This document shows, piece by piece, positions 6,606 through 13,670 of a DNA stretch of 14,559 nt. Origin of the DNA: Erysipelotrichaceae bacterium (GTDB taxonomy: Bacteria; Bacillota_I; Bacilli_A; Erysipelotrichales; Erysipelotrichaceae); assembly GCA_016302195.1 (NCBI GenBank), contig JAEDOA010000025.1:1-14559 (forward strand), in the 5' to 3' direction. Both the position numbers and the translations under genes were made by a program. The notes under the pieces were generated by a model. That model had not been told where the DNA came from, did not search any database, and saw only the letters and a list, made by a program, of their open reading frames with translations. How positions within the stretch are numbered: the stretch's first letter is position 1; each line of letters starts with the position of its first letter.

Positions 6606-7658
6606 ATGAATAGTACAGAGAGAATCAAAGCGATGATTAATCATCAGCCATTTGACCGCTGTGGTGTGAGTGGCTGGGTCCATTTGCCTTTAGTTGATCA
6701 TAATGTTAAAGATATGGTTAAGGCTACAATAATGGTTACTGATTATTGTGGATGGGATTTTGTAAAAATAATGTCTACTGGGCATTATTGTACCGAAGCT
6801 TTAGGTGGGGATGTTACTCCGTCTGTTAATCCTACAAAATGGACGGGAACAATAAATCGCTATCCAATTAATACAGTTGATGATTTAAGAAATCTTCCTG
6901 TGTTAGATGATACCAATTATGTTTTTAATCGTGAAGTACAGATTGCTAAAGGGATAAAACAGCATTATGGTGATAGTAAACCGGTGATTGCGACTATTTT
7001 TACGCCACTTACTTTTATTCAGGAAGCGTGTAGCAGGGGTACGAATCAAAAAATAATGCAGTTTATTGCAGAAGATAAAGAAGCTTTACATCACGCTTTA
7101 AAAGTTGCGGTTGAATCAATTAAGACATATTTAGATATGTTGATTAATCAAGCAGGCATTGATGGAATATTCTTCGCTAGCCAATATATGAGCAAAAGAG
7201 TAATTTCAGAAGAGTTGTTTGATGAATTCTGCTATCCTTATGATAAAGAAATCCTAGATTATATTAAGGATAGAACCTGGTTTAACGTTTTGCATGTTCA
7301 TGGTGAAGATCAATTGTTGTTTGAAAAAGCATTGAAATACGATGTGCAAGCCTATAGCTGGGAAAACTGCGTTCCTGGCCTAGATGAAAAAGATATTAGT
7401 CATGTAAAAGACGTTAGAAAAATGACTGATAAGATTCTTGTTACAGGCTTAGCTAGACATTATGATTATTATAACGAGAAGAATGATCGTAACCAATTAA
7501 AGGAATTTTTCCGTAAAAGGTTACTAACAGTCATAAATGAAAGCTTAGATAATAGGGTTATATTTGCTCCTGGTTGTGCTTTGCCTATGGATGTTGATAG
7601 ATATGTCTTTACTCTTATGGGTGAGGTTGTAGAAGAAGAGGGGTATAATCATGATTAA
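6606..7658 (+). CDS. Uroporphyrinogen decarboxylase-superfamily protein, paralogue A
   Basis: This 350-residue protein belongs to the URO-D superfamily, which holds haem-pathway decarboxylases and zinc-dependent methyltransferases such as MtaA. It begins MNSTERIKAMINHQPFDR, the usual N-terminal helix of non-haem members, and has a W-x-H-L-P motif (residues 24-28), a TIFTPLTFIQEA strand (130-141), LHVHGEDQLLF (229-239) and FAPGCALPMD (320-329). In MtaA-type enzymes a His-x-Cys...Cys set holds zinc; the matching positions here appear to be His230, His232 and Cys324. A zinc-dependent thiol or methyl transfer role is more likely than haem synthesis, given the position between livF and cyuA. No corrinoid protein is encoded in the window. 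It overlaps cyuA by 8 bp. A 329-residue paralogue follows cyuA. Confidence 0.75.
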   Translation: MNSTERIKAMINHQPFDRCGVSGWVHLPLVDHNVKDMVKATIMVTDYCGWDFVKIMSTGHYCTEALGGDVTPSVNPTKWTGTINRYPINTVDDLRNLPVLDDTNYVFNREVQIAKGIKQHYGDSKPVIATIFTPLTFIQEACSRGTNQKIMQFIAEDKEALHHALKVAVESIKTYLDMLINQAGIDGIFFASQYMSKRVISEELFDEFCYPYDKEILDYIKDRTWFNVLHVHGEDQLLFEKALKYDVQAYSWENCVPGLDEKDISHVKDVRKMTDKILVTGLARHYDYYNEKNDRNQLKEFFRKRLLTVINESLDNRVIFAPGCALPMDVDRYVFTLMGEVVEEEGYNHD

Positions 7659-8922
7659 CGATGCAATTGTTGCCTGTTATAACAATATTTTAAATTCTGA
7701 ATTAATTGAGGCTACTGGATGTACTGAGCCAATTGCACTAGCTTTGGTTGGAGCAGTTGGTAAAGAAGCATTAAAAGAAATGCCTGAAAAAATTGAATTA
7801 TATTGTTCTTCTAATATGATTAAAAACTGCAAGAGTGTCACTGTACCGAATTCCGGTGGAATAAAAGGTATGCAAGCAGCAGTGTTATTAGGCGTTATTG
7901 GCGGTGATTGTCATAATATGCTTCAAGTATTGAGTCATATTACTGATAAACATAGAGAACAACTAAAAGAAGAACTGGCAAAGAACTATGTTGAAGCCAA
8001 CTTGATTACCAATGTTCCAACTTTGTATATTCTAGTCAAAATGATAGCAAAACAACATGTGGTTACTGTTGAACTAAAGAATAAACACACTCACATTAGC
8101 AAGGTAACTAAAGATGATGAAGTATTATTCCAACAGGATGATGATGTTGATTTAGTCGTAAAACATATAGACAAAAGTATGTTGAACCTAAATGATATAC
8201 TCGATTATGGTGAAACTGCTGATTTATCGGAAGTAAAAGAAGCATTACAAAGACAAATTGATGATAATACCGCAATTTCTCAAGAAGGCTTAACAAACAA
8301 TTGGGGAGAAAGCGTTGGCAAAACTATTGCTTCTACTGGAAATGATGTCTATACTCGTGCCAAAGCAGCTGCGGCAGCTGGTTCTGATGCAAGAATGAAC
8401 GGCTGTCCAATGGCTGTAGTTATTAATAGCGGTTCAGGCAATCAAGGTATGACTGTTTCACTTCCTATCATAGAATTTGCTAAAGAATATAATATTTCTC
8501 AAGATAAATTATATCGTGCTTTAGCAATTGGAAATTTAATAGCTATCTATCAAAAAAGTTTTATTGGCGCATTAAGTGCATATTGTGGAGCAGTTAGTGC
8601 CGCAGCAGCTGCAGGATGCGCTATTGCCTGGTTACAGGGTTGCTCGAGAGAAGTAATTTTTGACACATTAACTAATGATATTGGCTCAATTGCTGGTATG
8701 GTATGTGATGGAGCAAAGAGTAGCTGTGCTTCTAAAATTTCTTTGGCTTTGGAAGCAGCATTTATGGGTTTACGAATGGCCAAAAACAAAAGAGTACTAA
8801 GAAGTGGTGACGGGTTAATTAAAGAAAATGCTGATGCCACTGTTGAAGCTATTGGAACCATGGCTAAAGAGGGTATGAAATCTACTGATAAAACAATTGT
8901 AGAAATAATGTTAGAAAAGTAA
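7651..8922 (+). CDS. cyuA: L-cysteine desulfidase (CyuA / UPF0597 family)
   Basis: This 423-residue protein matches the CyuA (YhaM) family, related to the Fe-S serine dehydratase alpha subunit. Characterised members convert L-cysteine to pyruvate, ammonia and hydrogen sulfide using a [4Fe-4S] cluster. The N-terminal EATGCTEPIALA places the proposed catalytic Cys at residue 24. Cys312 (AYCGAVSAA), Cys352 and Cys359 (GMVCDGAKSSCASK) form the expected cluster set; as I recall the archaeal desulfidase numbering (25, 282, 322, 329), the last three are each shifted by exactly 30. Other marks are VTVPNSGGIKGMQ (63-75), the Ala-rich helix TRAKAAAAAGSDARMNGCP, and NSGSGNQG (259-266). The gene overlaps the upstream UROD-like gene by 8 bp and lies 2 bp before its paralogue. 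All key residues are intact. Activity on a related beta-substituted amino acid cannot be excluded. Confidence 0.88.
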   Translation: MINDAIVACYNNILNSELIEATGCTEPIALALVGAVGKEALKEMPEKIELYCSSNMIKNCKSVTVPNSGGIKGMQAAVLLGVIGGDCHNMLQVLSHITDKHREQLKEELAKNYVEANLITNVPTLYILVKMIAKQHVVTVELKNKHTHISKVTKDDEVLFQQDDDVDLVVKHIDKSMLNLNDILDYGETADLSEVKEALQRQIDDNTAISQEGLTNNWGESVGKTIASTGNDVYTRAKAAAAAGSDARMNGCPMAVVINSGSGNQGMTVSLPIIEFAKEYNISQDKLYRALAIGNLIAIYQKSFIGALSAYCGAVSAAAAAGCAIAWLQGCSREVIFDTLTNDIGSIAGMVCDGAKSSCASKISLALEAAFMGLRMAKNKRVLRSGDGLIKENADATVEAIGTMAKEGMKSTDKTIVEIMLEK

Positions 8923-8924
8923 AT

Positions 8925-9914
8925 ATGAATAAGATAGAAAGAATACAAGCTGCGGTTAATGGGCAAAAGGTGGATGTCTATCCTTTCAGTTTTTGGACTC
9001 ATTTACCTCATTGCGATTTAGATCCAGTGCTGTTAGCTGATAATACATATCAGTTTTATAAGACCTATGATATAGATTTGATTAAAACGATGAATAATGG
9101 TATGTATAGTTGTCAGGATTACAATTGCGAAATCGATTATTCTGATATTGAAAAGGGTGGAGTAGCGAAAATTACTTCTACTCCAATTAAGTCTTATAAT
9201 GATTTTGGTTATATAGGAAAATTGGAAATTGAAAATTCAGTTGCGATAAAAAGAGAATTATATTCTTTGGAATTGTTGCTTGAAAAATTAAAAGGAGAGG
9301 ATGTTCCAGTACTATTCACTGTTTTCTCTCCACTTACTACATTAAATAAACTATCTAATAACAAATTATTAGAGTATATTTCTTTAAAAGAAACTAAAGA
9401 AATAGAAAAAGCTCTAGAAAATATTACCTACACGACAATTCAAATTGTTAAGGCAGCAAATAGTATAGGAGCTAGCGGTATATACTTTGCTACTCAGCTG
9501 GCTAATTATTCTGTCTGTGAAGAAGAAATATATCGCAAATTTGGTGCTAAATATGATGTGGAAGTGCTAAAAAGCTCGACAGGCTTTGCGGATTGTTTGC
9601 ATTGTCATGGCAACAATATCATGTTTGATTTGTTGAAGGAATATCCAGTAGATATATTCAATTGGCATGTTTATGAAAGCCAGCCAACTTTGCAATATGG
9701 TAAAGACAATCTTGATAAATGCATTATGACTGGCATTGTAAGAGAAGACATCACAAAGGGTAATATAGATAATATAGATAAATGTATAGATTATGGCCAT
9801 GAATTGTTCAAAGGAAAAAAACACATTTTTTCACCTGGCTGTGTAGTAAGATATCCATTAAATAATAGTATATTAAAACATATATCACAAAAAATAAGAT
9901 CAATTGAATTATAA
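8925..9914 (+). CDS. Uroporphyrinogen decarboxylase-superfamily protein, paralogue B
   Basis: This 329-residue protein is a divergent paralogue of the UROD-like protein encoded at 6606. Shared marks are the start MNKIERIQAAVNGQKVD, a W-x-H-L-P motif again at residues 24-28, the VFSPLTTL strand (133-140), ASGIYFATQ (183-191), the metal-site motif LHCHGNNIMF (225-234) and FSPGCVVRYP (302-311). The predicted zinc ligands are His226, His228 and Cys306, with Cys227 between the two His. Overall identity to paralogue A looks low, so the two may form a heteromer or act on different steps. Translation starts 2 bp after cyuA with only a weak AGAAAAG ribosome binding site, which suggests coupling to cyuA. 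A perfect hairpin follows its stop codon. Confidence 0.72.
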   Translation: MNKIERIQAAVNGQKVDVYPFSFWTHLPHCDLDPVLLADNTYQFYKTYDIDLIKTMNNGMYSCQDYNCEIDYSDIEKGGVAKITSTPIKSYNDFGYIGKLEIENSVAIKRELYSLELLLEKLKGEDVPVLFTVFSPLTTLNKLSNNKLLEYISLKETKEIEKALENITYTTIQIVKAANSIGASGIYFATQLANYSVCEEEIYRKFGAKYDVEVLKSSTGFADCLHCHGNNIMFDLLKEYPVDIFNWHVYESQPTLQYGKDNLDKCIMTGIVREDITKGNIDNIDKCIDYGHELFKGKKHIFSPGCVVRYPLNNSILKHISQKIRSIEL

Positions 9915-9940
9915 TAAAGAAGGTGAAAACCTTCTTTATT
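9913..9940 (+). terminator. 12-bp hairpin with GAAA tetraloop between the UROD-like gene and ldhA
   Basis: Positions 9913-9924 pair without mismatch with 9929-9940 around a GAAA loop (GNRA type). Only a short TTATTT tail follows, so it may be a weak terminator, an attenuator or an RNA stability element. It starts within the stop codon of the upstream gene and ends three bases before the GAGGTGA ribosome binding site of the dehydrogenase gene. No promoter is visible after it, so some readthrough is expected. Confidence 0.65.
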
Positions 9941-9953
9941 TATGAGGTGAGTT

Positions 9954-10943
9954 ATGAAAATTATTGCTGTGGGGGTTAGAGACAAGGAATTCCCTTTGTA
10001 TGAGAAATTAAAAGAAAAATACAATTTTGATTTGACTTGTTATCCAGTAGAACAGGATATTTGTGATGAGTCGTTATATGAAAACATCGATTATGTAATC
10101 TCTGGGAATACAACAACAAAACTATCAGATGATTATTTTTCGATGTTAAAAAGGCATAATGTTAAGCTATTTGTCGCAAAAATGACAGGCATAGCTCAAA
10201 TTGATTTAGCAGCTGTTAAAAGAAATGGTATGCATTTAGCCAACGTTCAAAATTATTCGCCTAATGCGATTTCTGAATTAGCTTTAGCGCTTGCTTTGTC
10301 GTTAAATAGAAATCTATTTCAGATACAGTTAAATAATAGAAACTACAATTTTAGATTGGATTATCCATATTTTAAAGAAATACGGGATTGTGTAATAGGA
10401 ATATATGGCGTCGGTAGAATTGGAACAACAACAGCAAAATTGTTTAGTTCTTTGGGAAGTAGAGTTATTGGATATAACCCTACAATTAGAGAAGAGAATA
10501 AAGCCTTTTTAACTTATGTAGATATGGATAGACTTATTAGCGAAAGCGATATTCTAATTCTTCATGCTCCGTATGTTAAAAATAGCAATTATCATATAAT
10601 AAATGACGAACTATTGGAAAAAATGAAATCAACAGCTTTGATCATTAATGTGGCAAGAGGAGAATTGGTTGATTTGAAAGCAATTAATCAGGCAATCATT
10701 AATAATAAAATAGCTGGCTATGGTTGTGATGTAATAGAAAATGAGCAAAATATATTTGCGAAAAAGTTTGATGAGATTACTGATATGGTGGTTAAACAAG
10801 CTATTGATTTATATCCGAAAGTAATAATTACTCCTCATATTGGGGCTCATACGATAACCGCAAGAACAAATCAGATAGAGATTGCTTTTAATCAAATCAT
10901 AGAATTTGAAAAAGAAGGAAAATGTCAGTATTTACAAGTGTAA
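9954..10943 (+). CDS. ldhA: D-lactate dehydrogenase-family D-2-hydroxyacid dehydrogenase
   Basis: This 329-residue enzyme fits the D-lactate / D-2-hydroxyisocaproate dehydrogenase family, which reduces 2-oxo acids such as pyruvate to D-hydroxyacids with NADH. The nucleotide-binding motif is GVGRIG (152-157). Catalytic Arg235 (ARGELVD), Glu264 (CDVIENE) and His296 (TPHIGAHT) match the numbering known for Lactobacillus D-LDH, and Tyr101 in the NVQNYSPNAISELA substrate loop is also in register. One oddity is Asn175 (GYNPTIREE) where NAD-specific enzymes have Asp, which may loosen NAD specificity or allow NADPH. The segment after the catalytic His also differs from the usual AFYT. In this operon it could reduce pyruvate made by CyuA, or mercaptopyruvate, and regenerate NAD. 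It lies behind a hairpin but in line with the operon. Confidence 0.85.
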   Translation: MKIIAVGVRDKEFPLYEKLKEKYNFDLTCYPVEQDICDESLYENIDYVISGNTTTKLSDDYFSMLKRHNVKLFVAKMTGIAQIDLAAVKRNGMHLANVQNYSPNAISELALALALSLNRNLFQIQLNNRNYNFRLDYPYFKEIRDCVIGIYGVGRIGTTTAKLFSSLGSRVIGYNPTIREENKAFLTYVDMDRLISESDILILHAPYVKNSNYHIINDELLEKMKSTALIINVARGELVDLKAINQAIINNKIAGYGCDVIENEQNIFAKKFDEITDMVVKQAIDLYPKVIITPHIGAHTITARTNQIEIAFNQIIEFEKEGKCQYLQV

Positions 10944-10954
10944 GAGGTAATAAA

Positions 10955-11584
10955 ATGGTTAAGGGAATAATATTTGATTTTGATGGAGTGATTGTTGAAA
11001 GTGAACCTTTGTTTTTGGATAGCGTTATTATGTATCTAAAAAGATTTAATATAACTGCTGACTATTCTTCTACTAAACAGTTATGTGGTATGACCAAAAC
11101 TAATATCGTAAAAGCGATGAAATCGGCTTTCAATTTAAAAGATGATTTAGATAAAATCTATTCAGATATGGTAGAGATAGAGAAGCAGGTTAAAAAGGTT
11201 GAAAGGTATCAGCTTATTAATGGAGTAAAACCGTTTTTAAAGAAATGTGAACAAAAAGGTATTAAAATGGCAATTGCCTCAAGTAGTGATGTCAGTTTTA
11301 TTGAAGCAGTTTTAAAGCATAATGAAATAGATAAATATTTTTCATTTATCGTTTCTGGCCAGTTTGTTGAAAGAAGCAAACCTGACCCTCAGATTTACAA
11401 TATCGCAAGTGAAAAGATGGGTATTGATAAGAAAGAATTAATTATTATTGAGGATGCATATAATGGAATACTGGCTGGGGTTAATTCGAAGATATTTACT
11501 TATGGCTTAAAAGCTTCTATTATTGAACAAAATACTACGCTTGCCGATAAGGAAGTGTATTCTTATGATGAAATAGAATTATAG
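10955..11584 (+). CDS. HAD-superfamily phosphatase, beta-phosphoglucomutase-like
   Basis: The start at 10955 (MVKGIIFDFDGVIVESEPLF) is chosen because AAGAGGT (10942-10948) precedes it and the DxD motif then lies at the usual distance from the N-terminus; an ATG at 10922 lies inside the previous gene. The 209-residue product has all four HAD motifs: Asp8 and Asp10 (FDFDGV), the IASSSD serine loop near 107-112, Lys142 (RSKPDPQIY), and IIEDAYNGI with Glu166 and Asp167. The helical cap inserted after motif I (about 15-85) marks subfamily I. These enzymes hydrolyse or isomerise small phosphorylated metabolites; the substrate cannot be read from sequence. It starts 11 bp after the dehydrogenase gene and is followed by a GNAT gene after 9 bp. 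Confidence 0.82.
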   Translation: MVKGIIFDFDGVIVESEPLFLDSVIMYLKRFNITADYSSTKQLCGMTKTNIVKAMKSAFNLKDDLDKIYSDMVEIEKQVKKVERYQLINGVKPFLKKCEQKGIKMAIASSSDVSFIEAVLKHNEIDKYFSFIVSGQFVERSKPDPQIYNIASEKMGIDKKELIIIEDAYNGILAGVNSKIFTYGLKASIIEQNTTLADKEVYSYDEIEL

Positions 11585-11593
11585 GTATGTAAG

Positions 11594-12127
11594 GTGATTA
11601 TAGAAACAAAAAGATTAAAACTAAGAGAATATATCCAACAGGATTTTGCTGACTTATATCAAATATTGTCTGATCCAATAACAATGTCCCATTATCCAGC
11701 GCCATATGATTATAAAATGACTCAAAGATGGATTGACTGGAATCTGGATAATTATCAAAGATACAGCTTTGGATTGTGGGCCATAGAATTAAAGGAAAAC
11801 GGAATATTTATCGGTGATTGCGGTATAACGATGCAGAATATCGATGGTGAGCTATTGCCTGAAATTGGTTATCATATTAACAAAGATTATTGGCGTCAAG
11901 GTTTTGGGAAAGAGGCAGCTAAAGCAGTTTTAGACTGGGGATTTTCCAATACTGATTTTAATTGCCTATACTCATATATGACCAAAAGCAATGTTGCCTC
12001 ATATTCTACTGCTAAATCCATCGGGATGGAAAAAGTAAAAGAATATCAATTGCAGGGTGAAGAAATTCATTGCGTATATGCCATTACAAAAGAGAAGTGG
12101 TTAAGGGAAAATTGTAATAATAACTAA
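11594..12127 (+). CDS. GNAT-family N-acetyltransferase (RimJ/RimL-like)
   Basis: This 177-residue protein starts with GTG (MIIETKRLKLREYIQQDF) and fits the RimJ/RimL-type GNAT branch, which moves acetyl from acetyl-CoA to an amine on a small molecule or protein N-terminus. The acetyl-CoA loop is R-Q-G-F-G-K at 101-106 within DYWRQGFGKEAAKAVLDWGF. Further marks are GLWAIEL (60-66), GDCGIT (74-79), EIGYHI (90-95) and the C-terminal NVASYSTAKSIGMEKV. The ribosome binding site is weak (AGGT at 11583), so coupling to the HAD gene 9 bp upstream is likely. It closes the plus-strand series; no clear T-rich terminator follows before the next promoter at 12175. The substrate is unknown. Confidence 0.8.
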   Translation: MIIETKRLKLREYIQQDFADLYQILSDPITMSHYPAPYDYKMTQRWIDWNLDNYQRYSFGLWAIELKENGIFIGDCGITMQNIDGELLPEIGYHINKDYWRQGFGKEAAKAVLDWGFSNTDFNCLYSYMTKSNVASYSTAKSIGMEKVKEYQLQGEEIHCVYAITKEKWLRENCNNN

Positions 12128-12167
12128 AGATATCTATTTGATAGTCCTTAATGTTTAATATCTAATT

Positions 12168-12193
12168 ACACTTGTTGACATTTCAACAAGTGT
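12168..12193. promoter_or_regulatory. Operator 1 of the MarR regulator
   Basis: Two perfect 11-bp arms, ACACTTGTTGA (12168-12178) and TCAACAAGTGT (12183-12193), are separated by 4 bp. The repeat covers the whole -35 box of the marR promoter. Its inner 20 bp (CTTGTTGA-N4-TCAACAAG) is the same as in operator 2. This is the placement expected for an autorepressor. Confidence 0.85.
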
Positions 12194-12203
12194 TTTATAT
12201 AAT
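12175..12203 (+). promoter_or_regulatory. Consensus promoter of the marR-degV operon
   Basis: A perfect TTGACA (12175-12180) and a perfect TATAAT (12198-12203) are spaced by 17 bp, an unusually strong sigma-A promoter. Transcription should begin near 12210, inside the second operator. Such strength suits a gene pair held down by its own repressor. Confidence 0.92.
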
Positions 12204-12204
12204 G

Positions 12205-12228
12205 CTCTTGTTGATTTTTCAACAAGAG
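12205..12228. promoter_or_regulatory. Operator 2 of the MarR regulator
   Basis: CTCTTGTTGA (12205-12214) and TCAACAAGAG (12219-12228) form a second inverted repeat with the same core and the same 4-bp gap as operator 1. Its centre is 36 bp from that of operator 1. It covers the predicted transcription start and touches the GAGAGG ribosome binding site, so in RNA the same sequence could also fold and mask that site. Confidence 0.85.
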
Positions 12229-12236
12229 AGGAAAAT

Positions 12237-12695
12237 ATGGAAGATAGATATGGGAAATTTATGATGTTAATAAATAACATCAATAGATGTATCAAAAGAA
12301 TTGAAAATGATCAAATGCATAAGTACAACCTGCGCAGTTATCACATTTCCTGTTTGTATAATTTGTATAAGCACAAGGGAATAACTGCTACCGATTTAGT
12401 GGAAATGACCCAACAGGATAAGGCAAGCATTTCACGCAGTATTGATTTTTTGCAGGATAATGAATATATCTATTGTCAATCAAAAACACTAAAAAAATAC
12501 AAGAGCCCTATTTTACTAACGCAAAAAGGGCAGTTAGTGGCAAAAGAGATAGCTGATAAAATTGATTTGGTTTTAAAGCAATTAGATCAGTTATTAACTG
12601 ATAGTCAAAGAGAAGAGTTTTATCAAAATTTACAAAATATCTATCAAGCACTTAAAAATGTGCAAGAAAGGAAAAGTGTAGAAGATGAGCATTAA
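12237..12695 (+). CDS. MarR-family transcriptional regulator
   Basis: This 152-residue protein has the MarR architecture: an N-terminal dimerisation helix (about 5-27), a winged helix-turn-helix with ITATDLVEMT (49-58) and the recognition helix QDKASISRSIDFLQ (60-73), a wing (about 79-94) closed by LLTQKG, and two C-terminal helices (about 100-145). It most likely binds the two identical inverted repeats in its own promoter. It overlaps the DegV-type gene by 11 bp. The pairing with a fatty-acid-binding protein resembles the logic of FabT, a MarR-family regulator of lipid synthesis in streptococci, but it is not identified as FabT here. The ribosome binding site is GAGAGGAA (12226-12233). Confidence 0.88.
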   Translation: MEDRYGKFMMLINNINRCIKRIENDQMHKYNLRSYHISCLYNLYKHKGITATDLVEMTQQDKASISRSIDFLQDNEYIYCQSKTLKKYKSPILLTQKGQLVAKEIADKIDLVLKQLDQLLTDSQREEFYQNLQNIYQALKNVQERKSVEDEH

Positions 12696-13524
12696 AATAA
12701 TAGTCGATTCAACTGTTGATTTAAAAGATGAATTAAAAGAAAGAGTGTATTCGTCTGTTCCTTTATCGATAAGATTTGGCGATGAAGAATATTTAGATGG
12801 TGTTACAATTGATCATAAGCAATTCTATGATAAATTAGTTAATTCGAATGTATTTCCTACGACATCGCAAGCCAATCCAGAGAGCTTTGATAGAGTATTT
12901 GCTTCATTATCAAAAGATGATCAGGCAATTGTAATTACATTATCAGCTAAATTATCAGGTACTTATCAGTCTGCTATGATTGCTTCAGAGAATTACTCTA
13001 ATATAATGGTAATTGATTCTCAATCAGTAGCTATTGGAGCGGGAATTTTAACTGAATATGCCTTTGAATTGATTGATAAGGGATATCAATTTGAGCAAAT
13101 TATTGATTCTATAAAGAAAGTAAGAGAAAAAATCGTCATAGTAGCATTAGTAGATACTCTTGAATACTTAAAAAGGGGCGGAAGAATATCTAAAACAGCT
13201 GCTTTTGCTGGTAATATTTTAAATATTAAGCCTGTTTTAGCAGTTACAAATGGAGATATCAATGTCCTTGGAAAAGCTAGAGGCATGAAAATGGGAGGAA
13301 ACCTGCTGGAAAAAGAAATTGAGAAAGTAGGTGGAGTAGATTATAGTATGCCTGTATTGTTAGGCTATACTGGAAATGATGACTCCATGATAAAAAAGTA
13401 TATTGAGGATAGTGAAAGACTGTGGAAAAGCCAATTAGGTGAAGTAGATTATACGGTTGTTGGCTGTACGATTGGTTCTCATGGCGGACCTGGTGCTGTA
13501 GCGGTGGCCTTCTTTAAAAAGTAG
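12685..13524 (+). CDS. DegV/FakB-family fatty-acid-binding protein
   Basis: This 279-residue protein is a full-length DegV-family member. Proteins of this family bind a fatty acid, and those called FakB present it to the kinase FakA for phosphorylation, which feeds external fatty acids into phospholipid synthesis. Marks are IKIIVDSTVDL (3-13), FPTTSQANPESF (57-68), the LSGTYQSA loop (90-97), DSQSVAIGAG (111-120), YLKRGGRIS (161-169) and the C-terminal IGSHGGPGAVAV (263-274). No fakA is in the window, so its partner would be elsewhere. It is coupled to marR by overlap and ends before a strong terminator. The fatty-acid ligand class cannot be read from sequence. Confidence 0.88.
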   Translation: MSIKIIVDSTVDLKDELKERVYSSVPLSIRFGDEEYLDGVTIDHKQFYDKLVNSNVFPTTSQANPESFDRVFASLSKDDQAIVITLSAKLSGTYQSAMIASENYSNIMVIDSQSVAIGAGILTEYAFELIDKGYQFEQIIDSIKKVREKIVIVALVDTLEYLKRGGRISKTAAFAGNILNIKPVLAVTNGDINVLGKARGMKMGGNLLEKEIEKVGGVDYSMPVLLGYTGNDDSMIKKYIEDSERLWKSQLGEVDYTVVGCTIGSHGGPGAVAVAFFKK

Positions 13525-13562
13525 AAAAAGTCGCATATAAAGGGCGATGCTTATAAGACAGT

Positions 13563-13597
13563 AAAACGGCGTGACGAAAGCGGTCACGCCGTTTTTT
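13563..13597. terminator. Strong terminator between convergent genes
   Basis: A perfect 13-bp GC-rich stem, 13563-13575 with 13583-13595, has a 7-nt loop and is followed by T residues on the plus strand. It ends the marR-degV operon. On the minus strand it is followed by a short TTTT, so it may also stop transcripts of the hydrolase gene that ends at 13671. The 38 bases before it and the 73 after it hold no supported gene. Confidence 0.9.
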
Positions 13598-13670
13598 CTT
13601 GTAAAGAAAAACACGTATAGAAGTGTGTTCTTTCGGAGGATACTGAAAGAAACCGGCAGACTGGAATTTG

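Noticed and set aside
8550..9002. 150-codon minus-strand open frame across the end of cyuA
   Set aside because: It is antisense to a strongly conserved Fe-S enzyme gene and the start of the next gene, has no ribosome binding site or promoter, and its composition is that of a shadow frame.
10922..10954. Upstream ATG for the HAD gene
   Set aside because: It lies within the end of the dehydrogenase gene and adds 11 residues before the normal N-terminus, while AAGAGGT precedes the ATG at 10955.
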